Assembly (NCBI RefSeq): GCF_020966755.1
Contig: NZ_JAJKFT010000002.1
Location: 779,605 to 843,604, forward strand
Direction of reading: 5' to 3'
DNA from: Blastopirellula sediminis
Lineage (GTDB): Bacteria; Planctomycetota; Planctomycetia; Pirellulales; Pirellulaceae
Length of the DNA: 64,000 nt
This document shows positions 31,393 to 39,798 of the stretch, piece after piece. The translations under genes were made by a program, and so were the position numbers. The notes under the pieces were generated by a model. The model saw nothing but the letters and a program-made list of their open reading frames with translations, was not told the DNA's origin and searched no databases. Every line of letters begins with the position of its first letter. The first letter of the stretch is position 1.

Positions 31393-31570
31393 TTGCAAGT
31401 TGTGGATCAGGCGTCGACGACGAGCGTTTTACGAAGAATCGGAGTTAGCGCCGCTGGCAATTGGTCCGTGTGATGAGAAATCTCGGCGATGCGGCAGAAT
31501 ATCGCGATCGATTGGCGGCGCCGATCTTTGAGCTGTTTGAGCGGTACGAGGATCACCAAGAGGATTAAGC

Positions 31571-31596
31571 GGTAGGTCAGGCCTTGGCCTGACTTA
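31571..31596. repeat. AGGTCAGGCC palindrome (family C)
   Basis: Core AGGTCAGGCCTTGGCCTGAC is an inverted repeat found again at 56160-56178 and 59455-59476. A relative lies at 34159-34181. It lies 22 nt upstream of the 31618 start. Confidence 0.7.
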
Positions 31597-31617
31597 GGCC
31601 TCTTCTTTGGCAAAAAA

Positions 31618-33144
31618 ATGAAACAACGCCTGGACGCATTACTAGAACGCTTTCGGCGTCTCAGCGACGAGCCGCCAGGGGATCTGACCGACATCCTGGA
31701 ACTTCAACCAGTTGTTGATGAGCTGCCGCCTCCGTGGATGACGTGGACGTTGATCGGCCTGGTTCGGCATCACCGCCGACAGCAATGGGTCGCCGAGATC
31801 ATCAAAACGCGTTTGCAGGGGGATCCGAAAAGACTGGCGGCGATGGGCGCATTCGGACATCCCGACGAGATCGCCCGACACGGCTCCGTACCTGGCATGC
31901 CCGAATGGGAGTATTACTTTCATGGCAATGGGTGTCGCCTCAGCCACAAAGTGGACGGCATCGAAATTGACGTCGACTTCATGGACAACACCGCCGACTA
32001 CTTCGACACCTTTTTCTACGAGAATTACCTGAAGTCGCTCCGCCGGCCGGAACCGCCGGAACGGCGGCTGCTCGAACTCCATCCCACCGCCGATACGATT
32101 ACGCTTACGCTCCAAGAGCTCTTGATCGCGGGCGGATTGACGCCATTACCTGGGCGTGACGCCAATCCCTATCGACTGTCGGACGAAGTCTTGGCGATCG
32201 CCAGCGACGTCGACGCCTTTTGCATCGCATGGGAAAATGTCGACCGCCGCGCAGCACTGGCCGGATCGATCGGAGATTGGCCGGCGGCGGAAAAAGAGGT
32301 GAGCGAGATCGGGGCGTTGCCCGAGCGGGTCACCCCTTATGCGGCACAATGCCGCGCCGAATGGCGGCGGCGACTTGTCGCTTTTCTCGACCAAGACTTT
32401 AAGGGCGCCTACGCACTACAGGCCCTGGCAGATCTGCAGGCGCCCGAACTCGACGCCTATTTAATGACGACGCTATTGGGCCCGCCCGGCGGAAAGATCT
32501 CGGCAGCCTTGGAGGTGATCGACGCGTCGGACGATCCGCGCTGGTGCGAGCCGGCGTATCAGCTCTTTACTCGCGTTCATCCGGAAGGCCAAATCCCGGA
32601 ACCTCGCAACTGGATGAACGCGTTAAAATTCCTCCTCCGGAAGCAATATAGGCTCGATGTCGTAGTTCCGGCGCTCTCTCGAGCCGGCGGAACCGAAATC
32701 GCCGAAGCGGTACTTCTGTCGCTCGAAAACGCGCCGGAGCTGACATTGCCGCTGATCCGTAAGACGTTTCAATCCGGCGTACCGGGCTGCCGGACTGAGG
32801 TTGCGGCGATCCTCGCGCTGATCAACGCGCCCTGGAGCCGACGCGAATTACTGCGGGCGCTGGACAGTTCGGACGATCAGCACGCGACAGCCGACGCCCG
32901 TGCGGCCTTGCTGGAACTTTGCGATCCCGAACTGGAGCAAGCGGTGCTGGCCTGGGAAGAACGGAACCCGCACGAGAACGAGGTCGGTTCCTACATCGAA
33001 GTCAACGGCCGCCAACTCGGCCCCTTCTATTCGATGAGCGAATTGTCGCTCAAGCATAAGGCCGCGCACGTGCAATACGAAATGCAACAGCTATTTGATC
33101 GCGTGCAACAAGTAAAACAGGTCGTTCCGCCTGAGACGTTGTAG
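31618..33144 (+). CDS. Uncharacterised 508-residue protein
   Basis: No confident family. Residues about 95-140 (YYFHGNGCRLSHKVDGIEIDVDFMDNTADYFDTFFYENYL) resemble the HGxGC...DxDF pattern of the DUF6896 type, but this is a tentative recollection. The second half (about 250-460) is made of helical pairs reminiscent of HEAT repeats (AGGTEIAEAVLLSLENAPELTLPLIRKTF). There is no signal peptide, so it is probably cytoplasmic. It is monocistronic, with a palindrome just upstream. Confidence 0.75.
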   Translation: MKQRLDALLERFRRLSDEPPGDLTDILELQPVVDELPPPWMTWTLIGLVRHHRRQQWVAEIIKTRLQGDPKRLAAMGAFGHPDEIARHGSVPGMPEWEYYFHGNGCRLSHKVDGIEIDVDFMDNTADYFDTFFYENYLKSLRRPEPPERRLLELHPTADTITLTLQELLIAGGLTPLPGRDANPYRLSDEVLAIASDVDAFCIAWENVDRRAALAGSIGDWPAAEKEVSEIGALPERVTPYAAQCRAEWRRRLVAFLDQDFKGAYALQALADLQAPELDAYLMTTLLGPPGGKISAALEVIDASDDPRWCEPAYQLFTRVHPEGQIPEPRNWMNALKFLLRKQYRLDVVVPALSRAGGTEIAEAVLLSLENAPELTLPLIRKTFQSGVPGCRTEVAAILALINAPWSRRELLRALDSSDDQHATADARAALLELCDPELEQAVLAWEERNPHENEVGSYIEVNGRQLGPFYSMSELSLKHKAAHVQYEMQQLFDRVQQVKQVVPPETL

Positions 33145-33318
33145 CGAGGCGAATGCCTCACTTCCTCGACATGGCGACATTCCAGCGAACTATCGCGCAG
33201 CCGAACTAAATCCGAGGCAAAGGGGCTCTGTGACGCGGCGTTTCTCGTTTGACGCCAGTTCCCCTAGCGGCACAATAAAAGGAACCCCAGCCGAGCTTCT
33301 TCGAGAGGAAACCGCCCC

Positions 33319-34140
33319 ATGTGTCGTTGGCTCGCGTATCACGGCCCTTCGCTCCGTTTGAGCGCGCTCTTGACTCGTCCTGATCATTCGCTGATCGATC
33401 AGAGTCGGCATGCGCGGCAGAATGTCGAGACGACCAATGGGGACGGCTTTGGCGTCGGTTGGTATGGAGAGGAGCTCGCGCCGGGCCTTTATCGCGAGAC
33501 CCATCCCGCGTGGAACGACCTCAACTTTCAGCATCTGGCCGACCATATCCATTCGCGGCTGTTTCTCGCCCACGTCCGGGCAGCGACCGGAACGCCGATT
33601 CAGCGGACCAACTGCCATCCGTTCGCCTTCGAGAACTGGCTGTTTCAACACAATGGCTCGGTCCCTGAATTTCGCCGCCTGAAACGACGGTTGCTGTTCG
33701 ATATCGATCCGCGCTTGTTCCCTTTTGTCGAAGGCTCGACCGATTCGGAAACGCTCTTCTATCTCGCGCTGACGTTTGGCCTGCGTGACGATCCGCCGGC
33801 CGCGTTGGCGAAGATGATCGCGCATGTCGAGCAGATCAAACAAGCGGCCGAAATCGACCAGCCGTTCAACTTCAGCGCCTGCACGACTGACGGCGAGCGC
33901 ATTTGGGCGGTCCGCTACGCCAGCGACGGGGAGTCGCGAACTCTCTATCACAGCCGTCACGTCAATGCGCTCCGCTCGATCGACGGAACCTACGCGCCGC
34001 TACCGGAAGGAGCGGCGATCGTCCTCTCCGAACCGCTCGACGAAGTGACCGAACACTGGGAAGAAGTGCCGGAGGGATCGCTGCTGACGGTCAACGCCGA
34101 GCGGACGACGATCACGCCGTTTGAGCCGGCGTTTTCATAA
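33319..34140 (+). CDS. Class II glutamine amidotransferase (YafJ/EgtC-like)
   Basis: A 273-residue protein starting MCRWLAYHGPS. Cys2 becomes the N-terminal nucleophile after Met removal. NGDGFGVGWYG, FLAHVRAATGTPIQRTNCHPF and FQHNGSV form the glutaminase site (conserved Arg, Asn, Gly, Asp). STDSETLFYLAL is typical of the YafJ/GATase_4 group. It hydrolyses an amide, releasing ammonia or cleaving a gamma-glutamyl bond as in EgtC. No ergothioneine or other acceptor genes are adjacent, so the substrate is unknown. Confidence 0.92.
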   Translation: MCRWLAYHGPSLRLSALLTRPDHSLIDQSRHARQNVETTNGDGFGVGWYGEELAPGLYRETHPAWNDLNFQHLADHIHSRLFLAHVRAATGTPIQRTNCHPFAFENWLFQHNGSVPEFRRLKRRLLFDIDPRLFPFVEGSTDSETLFYLALTFGLRDDPPAALAKMIAHVEQIKQAAEIDQPFNFSACTTDGERIWAVRYASDGESRTLYHSRHVNALRSIDGTYAPLPEGAAIVLSEPLDEVTEHWEEVPEGSLLTVNAERTTITPFEPAFS

Positions 34141-34158
34141 GGCGATTTGCCACGTCGC

Positions 34159-34181
34159 GTAGGGCAGGCCGTGCCTGCCGA
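34159..34181. repeat. Short palindrome GTAGGGCAGGCCGTGCCTGC
   Basis: GGCAGGC/GCCTGCC hairpin just after the amidotransferase stop. It is similar to family C palindromes but with a different loop. It may act in the 3' UTR. Confidence 0.6.
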
Positions 34182-34260
34182 AAGGATGCGGCCTGGCATC
34201 GGCAGTCGCGGGGCAGCACGACACGCCGATGACCAGACGCGCAAATCTACATAACTTGCG

Positions 34261-34290
34261 GCCGCATTTCCCTCGCTCGCGCTGCAGGCT
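34261..34290. repeat. Family B 3'-end repeat
   Basis: Inverted-orientation copy, 10 nt beyond the stop of the heme c membrane gene that ends at 34300. Confidence 0.75.
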
Positions 34291-34299
34291 TCTATCGGT

Positions 34300-36138
34300 T
34301 TACTTCTCTAGCGATTGCAAATAGGCGACCAAGTCGGCCAACTGCTCTGGCGAAATGTTATCGACCACGCCGGCCGGCATGGTCGACAGGTCTTGCTTCT
34401 TCATTCCATCGATATCGTCTTCCAGCAGTTCGATGATCTTGCCGTCAGGCTGACGCAGCTTGAGCGTTCCTTCGTCTTCGTTTTCTTCGACGATCATGCC
34501 GGTCAGGACCTGGCCGTCAAAGGTGAGCAGGCTCCACGACTCGTACCCTTCGGCGATCTTGGCCGATGGCTTCAAGATCGACTCGATGATCTCCTCTTTC
34601 TTCAGACGCTTGGCGATCCCTTCCAGCGGCGGGCCGATTGGTTTGGCGCCGTCGACGCTACGGTGACACGAGACGCAGGTTTGCGACACGAACAGCGCAG
34701 CCCCGGCGTTCGCGTCGCCGGAAGCTTCGGCCGCCGTCTGCGCGACTGCGTCGGGATCGAGCGTGCGAATCCAGTTCGAGTCGTCGATCACCAGTTCCTT
34801 CTTGCCGCTGCCGATCTCCAGCATGTAGTCGGCGATCAGGGCGAGCTTATCTTGTCCCAAGTGGGCCATCGGCGGCATCTTGTTGAACTGCTTTCGCTTG
34901 TAGCCTGGCGCCGTCGCCCAGGCCACAATCTCTTCTGGCTTGTCTTTGTGCAGCTCGTAGATCTCCTTCAGCGTCGGCGCCGCCTTGGCGACGTCGACCT
35001 GGTGACACGAGGCGCAGACCATCTTGAAGAGCTGCTCGCCCGACTGCGGGCCGGCCATCCCTTTGGCGAACTCCACGTTGAACATATCAACTTCATGTCG
35101 GAACGCCGCAGTTCGCTGGGCGACCGCCACGTTGAACGATTGCAAAGAGTTGTCGCGGTATTGCTGGCGGCCGGCGCCCATCGAAAAGGCGACGAACAGA
35201 AACACAAAGTAGATCGGCAGCCAGAGCCGACCGATTCGCTCGTCGCTGGCGTTGATTTCGATCTTCATCAGCACCAGCAGCACGACGCCCAAACAGGCGC
35301 CGGTCAATATCGCACTGAGCATGAACGTGCTCAGCCCAACTCGCGGCAGCACCAGCAGCAATGTCGGCCCAATTACAAACTGCGCCATGGTGACGTAGAA
35401 CGCGATCGAATAGAAGGTGCGGCGAATGCCTGGGGCCGTAAATCCTTCCGGCAGCATGTTGCGAACGCGTTGGCTGTAGGTGAGCCACATGCAGAGGAAG
35501 AGCGAGGTCACCGCAATCGACGCGACGACAAAGTGGAGATAGCGGAAGTAGACGTTGCCGTTGCCAATATTGAGCGCCGAGAAGAACCCCTGGACGTCGT
35601 ACCACTTGTCGGGATAGTTCATCAGATTGACGTTCCCCAAAAAGATGAAGGGGATCGTCAGAAAGAGGAACGTCGACAGCATGCCGACCCAGATGTGCAG
35701 CAGCTTCCAGACGCCGCTTTCGCACCGATTCCAGGTGTACTTATGCAAGTAGGTAAGCAAAAAGGCGAGCGTCACCAGCGGCACGATCAAGATCCACGCG
35801 TGCCCGGTCAGCGCGTTCGACGAGTAGAACGTCAGCGTGTAAAGCAAGTTGACGATCAAGAGCGGCCCCACGCCGAGCACCACCGCCATGCTTTTGTTGA
35901 CGGTCACCGTCTCGGCGATCTTTTCGGCCAGGCGATCCCATTTCGACTCACGCTGCAGATAGCCCATCCACTCGAAGAGGGTCGCCAGGATCGTGCCGCC
36001 GACCATCAAGTTGACGAACAGGATATGCAACAGAAACAGCGGAATCAGCAGACTGCGCAGCACTTCCGCGTCGACCGGCAACGGCAATGCGATATCGCGG
36101 GGAACGACGGTCTCCGCGAACCAGGTCCAGTTTTCCAT
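34300..36138 (-). CDS. CydA-like membrane protein with two C-terminal heme c domains
   Basis: A 612-residue protein. Residues 25-350 form about nine helices and begin LLIPLFLLHILFVNLMVGGT, recalling the first helix and heme-ligand His of cytochrome bd subunit I. Two cytochrome c modules follow. One has CASCHQ near 378 with distal PPMAHLG. The other has CVSCHR near 483 with GPPLEGIAKRL and a long beta tail that matches the planctomycete 'putative heme-binding domain'. It lies 39 bp after the 492-residue partner gene in the same operon. A quinol- or cytochrome-linked redox complex is likely; oxygen reductase activity is only inferred. The canonical CydA Q-loop and GRQPW motifs were not found. 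Confidence 0.8.
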   Translation of the reverse strand: MENWTWFAETVVPRDIALPLPVDAEVLRSLLIPLFLLHILFVNLMVGGTILATLFEWMGYLQRESKWDRLAEKIAETVTVNKSMAVVLGVGPLLIVNLLYTLTFYSSNALTGHAWILIVPLVTLAFLLTYLHKYTWNRCESGVWKLLHIWVGMLSTFLFLTIPFIFLGNVNLMNYPDKWYDVQGFFSALNIGNGNVYFRYLHFVVASIAVTSLFLCMWLTYSQRVRNMLPEGFTAPGIRRTFYSIAFYVTMAQFVIGPTLLLVLPRVGLSTFMLSAILTGACLGVVLLVLMKIEINASDERIGRLWLPIYFVFLFVAFSMGAGRQQYRDNSLQSFNVAVAQRTAAFRHEVDMFNVEFAKGMAGPQSGEQLFKMVCASCHQVDVAKAAPTLKEIYELHKDKPEEIVAWATAPGYKRKQFNKMPPMAHLGQDKLALIADYMLEIGSGKKELVIDDSNWIRTLDPDAVAQTAAEASGDANAGAALFVSQTCVSCHRSVDGAKPIGPPLEGIAKRLKKEEIIESILKPSAKIAEGYESWSLLTFDGQVLTGMIVEENEDEGTLKLRQPDGKIIELLEDDIDGMKKQDLSTMPAGVVDNISPEQLADLVAYLQSLEK

Positions 36139-36177
36139 CGGTTTTCGCCTTGTAGCTATCTCAGAAGAAGTGCGTGA

Positions 36178-37656
36178 CTAATCGAGGTTCCGTTCCGCTT
36201 GCTTTTCAATCACCGGCAGTCCGGCCGCAACGCTGCCGCCGTCGAGTCGCTCCGATTGCTCCTCTTCTCTGGCGACGCCGATCGGATGCGGGATACCGGC
36301 GACCTGCGCGCCTGCGATCACGGCCGGGTTTTCATGCAGATCTATCAGGTAGGCGACCAGCGTTTCCGATTCCTGCTCGTTGCCAGGGAAGGGGGGCATG
36401 TAGGGATGCGATAGATGCATACCGCGAACGAAGCTGTTCATCTGGGCCGGATCCCACTGCTCGCCGTACAGCTTGGTCAACTTGGCGTCGATGCCGTTCA
36501 TTCCGTTGGTCGTATGACAGCGCGAGCAGGAGATGACGAACAAGTCTTTGCCGGCCGCCAGCTTGTTCTCTTCGGTTACCTTGGTCACCGACGAAAAGCT
36601 GGAGTAAGGGAGGATCCCGTGCTGGCGGTAAAACTCGACTTCGTCGACGCGAACGCCGTTCGAATACATGAAGCCGGCGATGACGTACGGCTTGCGGATG
36701 AACTCGCGCACCCGTTCAAAGTGCCCCAAGAGCGCGATCCCCAGGAAGAACGGAATCAACAGCGCGGCTCGCGGCACCCAGCGCGGCTTCAGCAGCCCGG
36801 TCAGCGCCACGATCCCGATAAAGCTGATCACGCCGACGCTCGCCCAGAGTAGCGCATCCTGCCAGGTAATGAACTTCTGCGTCATCATGCCGAGCGGAAT
36901 CAGGCCCTTCATCGCGTCCGGCACGACCGACATGTACCACCACGCGGCGAGTCCCCAAAACGGCATCCAAAACAACGTCCAGGCCGACACGAACCGGGTC
37001 ACTTGCACCCGCAGGTCCTGCTGCGATTTCGGGATCAACCCGATCATGAACCAGGCGAATAGTCCCGCAGTGGCCAGGGCCAACGTCGTGCGGAACGCCA
37101 ACTGCGGCAGATAGATGGGATTGAGGACTGCCGTCAGCAGGTCGGATCCTTGTTCCCAGCTGCCGACCGACATCATGAAGCCAAGGATCGCCACGATGAT
37201 CGCCATCGTCGCCCACGACATCAGCGAGAGAGTAACGCCGAGGCCGATATGCCACGACTTGGCCCGTCCTTCATTCCAGCGATCCCAGGTCATGTAGTAG
37301 AGGAGGATCAGCATCACCTCGGTGATGAAGACGATCCACTCGGCAAACCAGGCCCAGAAGAAAACCCGGATCAAACTACCAATCGCAAACGGGGCGACGA
37401 GCGACGTGGAGAACCAGATTCCGACGCCCGTCAGCGCCCCGAGCGACGTGGTAATGATAAAGACGACGAAGGTAATCCGCTTGGCGAATTGGTCGAGCCG
37501 CTCGTCCCCTAGCTTTCGCCCCCGCCATTCGAGCAGCGTGATCAACGGATAAATCCCGACCGCCAAGGGATGATTGATCATGACATGGATGATCGCGATG
37601 ACGGCGATCAGCATGCGATTTCCCATGCCGTCGAGGTGAAAGATCGGAAAGTCCAT
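36178..37656 (-). CDS. CydA-like membrane protein with C-terminal heme c
   Basis: A 492-residue protein with about nine helices. TM1 contains AIIHVMINHPLAVGIYPLI, a His placed like the cytochrome b ligand in CydA. IRVFFWAWFAEWIVFITEVMLILLYYMTW recalls the CydA helix with the conserved Glu/aromatic cluster. A cytochrome c module at about 370-450 has CSRCHTTNG and distal MPPFPG. It is first in a two-gene operon with the 612-residue protein, which has related architecture. The pair suggests a heterodimeric, heme c-bearing relative of cytochrome bd (comparable to the 'OR-C' group described for that superfamily). The assignment rests on helix patterns, not alignment. Confidence 0.8.
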   Translation of the reverse strand: MDFPIFHLDGMGNRMLIAVIAIIHVMINHPLAVGIYPLITLLEWRGRKLGDERLDQFAKRITFVVFIITTSLGALTGVGIWFSTSLVAPFAIGSLIRVFFWAWFAEWIVFITEVMLILLYYMTWDRWNEGRAKSWHIGLGVTLSLMSWATMAIIVAILGFMMSVGSWEQGSDLLTAVLNPIYLPQLAFRTTLALATAGLFAWFMIGLIPKSQQDLRVQVTRFVSAWTLFWMPFWGLAAWWYMSVVPDAMKGLIPLGMMTQKFITWQDALLWASVGVISFIGIVALTGLLKPRWVPRAALLIPFFLGIALLGHFERVREFIRKPYVIAGFMYSNGVRVDEVEFYRQHGILPYSSFSSVTKVTEENKLAAGKDLFVISCSRCHTTNGMNGIDAKLTKLYGEQWDPAQMNSFVRGMHLSHPYMPPFPGNEQESETLVAYLIDLHENPAVIAGAQVAGIPHPIGVAREEEQSERLDGGSVAAGLPVIEKQAERNLD

Positions 37657-37776
37657 GTTGGCTGCCTTCGAGCGTCCGTCAGGTGGGTAAAACGGGCAGG
37701 AAATTCGTCGCGGAAATCCGGAAATCTGAAATGTCGCGATCTTCCAGAGTATCGACTGAACCTCTCAATCAGCCAA

Positions 37777-37793
37777 TGCGACAAATTGTCGCA
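37777..37793. promoter_or_regulatory. Candidate operator TGCGACAA-A-TTGTCGCA
   Basis: A perfect 8-bp inverted repeat around one central base, 121-137 bp upstream of the heme c operon start. Its size and symmetry fit a dimeric regulator. The regulator is unknown. Confidence 0.5.
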
Positions 37794-37881
37794 CGACATA
37801 GCGCAAGAGTTATAAGATCCGCCGTCTCCCCCGATTTAGCCCCTTGTTTTTCGCATCATTCGCTTCTTTTAATTGCGTCCC

Positions 37882-37901
37882 TGTTATAACATCTCATAAC
37901 A
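37882..37901. promoter_or_regulatory. Candidate operator TGTTAT-N8-ATAACA
   Basis: A perfect 6-bp inverted repeat with an 8-bp spacer, between the divergent units. It could serve either. No regulator assigned. Confidence 0.4.
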
Positions 37902-38056
37902 AGAGGTGGCCGCCTCTCTGCTATGCGACGAAGTCGCTTGCGGCGACATTGCAACCTTTACGAAGCTCTCCCGCCTGTTTTAGGCTGGTCACAGAATGAC
38001 CAGCGGACGCTCCAGATTGGCGGCGCAATTCCGCGCAAGCTATGGCATACTGAGCG

Positions 38057-38530
38057 ATGTCGTTAGCACCTGGGGCAAGGCGCACACGATTTTCTGCGAG
38101 ACCGCGCGTGCGAGTTCCGTTTCTCCTGGCACAGGCCAGCCTCACGGCGATCCTGTTGGCGGGGTGCGACATTTCGGATCATGAGGCCGGGCTTGTTCCC
38201 GTTGCGGGAACGGTCTTTCTTGCCGGTCAACCGGCGCCGCGCGGCAGCGTCACCTTTCACGAAGATCCGCCGCGGACCGGACAGACGCCAATCGGCATGA
38301 TCGCCCCCGACGGAACGTATCGCCTGTTTGTGCAAGGGAAGCCAGGCGCCATGCCGGGCTCCTACCGTGTGACGGTCTTCGTCAACGAGGCGTCCCAGAG
38401 CGGAGCAGGGCATGCCGGCTTGCCGAAGAGCGTGATCGATCCGAAGTACTCGCGGAAAGAGTCGACGCCGCTAGTGGTCGAAGTCGTGAAAGACGCGCCC
38501 GCCGACGCGTACGATTTGAAACTTCCCTGA
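38057..38530 (+). CDS. Small lipoprotein paired with DUF1559
   Basis: A 157-residue protein. A lipobox ILLAGC (Cys near residue 37) follows a long basic N-region; a GTG at 38108 would give a more usual signal length. The body PVAGTVFLAGQPAPRGSVTFHEDPP...PDGTYRLFVQGKPGAMPGSYRVTV is an Ig/transthyretin-like domain, the same type as the lipoprotein at 20415. It lies 20 bp upstream of a DUF1559 gene. Confidence 0.83.
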   Translation: MSLAPGARRTRFSARPRVRVPFLLAQASLTAILLAGCDISDHEAGLVPVAGTVFLAGQPAPRGSVTFHEDPPRTGQTPIGMIAPDGTYRLFVQGKPGAMPGSYRVTVFVNEASQSGAGHAGLPKSVIDPKYSRKESTPLVVEVVKDAPADAYDLKLP

Positions 38531-38550
38531 TCACGAGAGCCCTCTTCGCC

Positions 38551-39540
38551 ATGAGCGCCAACTTCACACGTTTCCGAAAATCGCCGCGCGGCTTTACGCT
38601 GGTCGAGCTGTTGGTGGTGATTGCAATCATCGGGGTGCTGATCGCGCTGCTGTTGCCGGCGGTGCAGCAAGCCCGCGAAGCGGCGCGGCGGATGTCTTGC
38701 TCGAACAAAATGAAGCAGATCGTGCTGGCGTCGCACAACTTTGAAGCGGCGCAAAAGTCGATCGTCTTCAATCGCTACAGCGACCCCGGCTACAGCAACT
38801 TCGCCGGCTGGGATGCGTGGGGGGACTACGGCGGCGCGAACTCGAAAGGGTGGAGCTGGCTAACGGCGCTGCTGCCTTACCTTGAGCAATCGGCCATCTA
38901 CGATCAAGGGCAGATCCCCAATAGCACCTTCGGCGCCAGCGGCGCCGTGCGGCAGTCGGTCGACCTCTTCTTCTGCCCCAGCGATTCGATGCAGCAGAAT
39001 AGTCCGTATGTCGAGCAGACGCATTACATGGCGGGCCTTGAAGTCGGTCTGACCAATTACAAGGGAGTCCTCGGCTCTAACTTCTGCTGGGGACCGTACG
39101 CCAACACCGGCGTCAATGGCAAGTGCGAACCTTGGGCCGATGGTGACGGGCTGATGATCCCGCTCGCCTGGCATGCGAAGAAAAAGCAGAGCAGCATCGT
39201 CGACGGCTTAAGCAATACGTTCATGGCCGGCGAACAGATCTGGAGCGAGGAGACCGCCAATTGCGGCGCGACCGGTTATGGCCTCGGCTTCGCCTACGCG
39301 CACACGATTGAAGCTTCGGCCAATTGCGCCTTACCACCCAACGCCAAGAAGCCGGACGGAACCGAGTTCGCCAAGACCGACTTTGAAGGGCAAAACGGGT
39401 TTCGCAGTCGCCACCCCGGCGGCGTGCAGTTCGGATACGCCGACGGCTCGGTCCACTTCGTTTCGAACAACGTCGAACTGGCGATCTACCGCGCCATGGC
39501 GACCATCGCCGGGGAAGAGGTCTTGGCGATTCGCGATTGA
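38551..39540 (+). CDS. DUF1559 pseudopilin-like protein
   Basis: A 329-residue protein with prepilin leader KSPRG|FTLVELLVVIAIIGVLIAL, DUF1559 signature LPAVQQAREAARRMSCSNKMKQIVLASHNF, and C-terminal H-x9-DG motif SRHPGGVQFGYADGSVHF. It forms an operon with the lipoprotein just upstream. Gene order is the reverse of the other module (20.4-21.8 kb), where DUF1559 comes first. Confidence 0.93.
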   Translation: MSANFTRFRKSPRGFTLVELLVVIAIIGVLIALLLPAVQQAREAARRMSCSNKMKQIVLASHNFEAAQKSIVFNRYSDPGYSNFAGWDAWGDYGGANSKGWSWLTALLPYLEQSAIYDQGQIPNSTFGASGAVRQSVDLFFCPSDSMQQNSPYVEQTHYMAGLEVGLTNYKGVLGSNFCWGPYANTGVNGKCEPWADGDGLMIPLAWHAKKKQSSIVDGLSNTFMAGEQIWSEETANCGATGYGLGFAYAHTIEASANCALPPNAKKPDGTEFAKTDFEGQNGFRSRHPGGVQFGYADGSVHFVSNNVELAIYRAMATIAGEEVLAIRD

Positions 39541-39798
39541 TTTGCCGGGACGCCGCGGACGACACAATCGCTACGAACGCCTCCCCCGCCGAATCGCCGA
39601 CGTTCGGCCCCCTCAAAATTGCTTGCTTCGCTCTGTTCGCCAAGCTATTCTCAGCGCACATGCTTTTCGGCGTTTTGAACCGGCGAATCCTTGTCGCTGC
39701 GCCGCCAGGCATCCTCTTCTTTCCTGGTACTCCGACGTCATGCAACGTCTTCCTTGCGGTCCTCGACTCCAACCCTCGCTTGAATAGGCGAAAGCACC

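Larger units (their letters stand above)
37657..38056. other. 400-bp divergent control region
   Basis: It separates the heme c operon (minus) from the lipoprotein/DUF1559 unit (plus). It contains two inverted repeats, 37777-37793 and 37882-37901, listed separately. No gene is supported. Confidence 0.6.

Noticed and set aside
31473..31568. 31-codon frame ending ELFERYEDHQED
   Set aside because: It looks protein-like but is very short, has no ribosome-binding site and is preceded by a stop in frame; at most a gene remnant.
34315..36177. 620-codon frame antisense to the heme c membrane gene
   Set aside because: His/Arg/Gln-rich shadow without any motif; the minus strand has a clear membrane protein with CxxCH sites.
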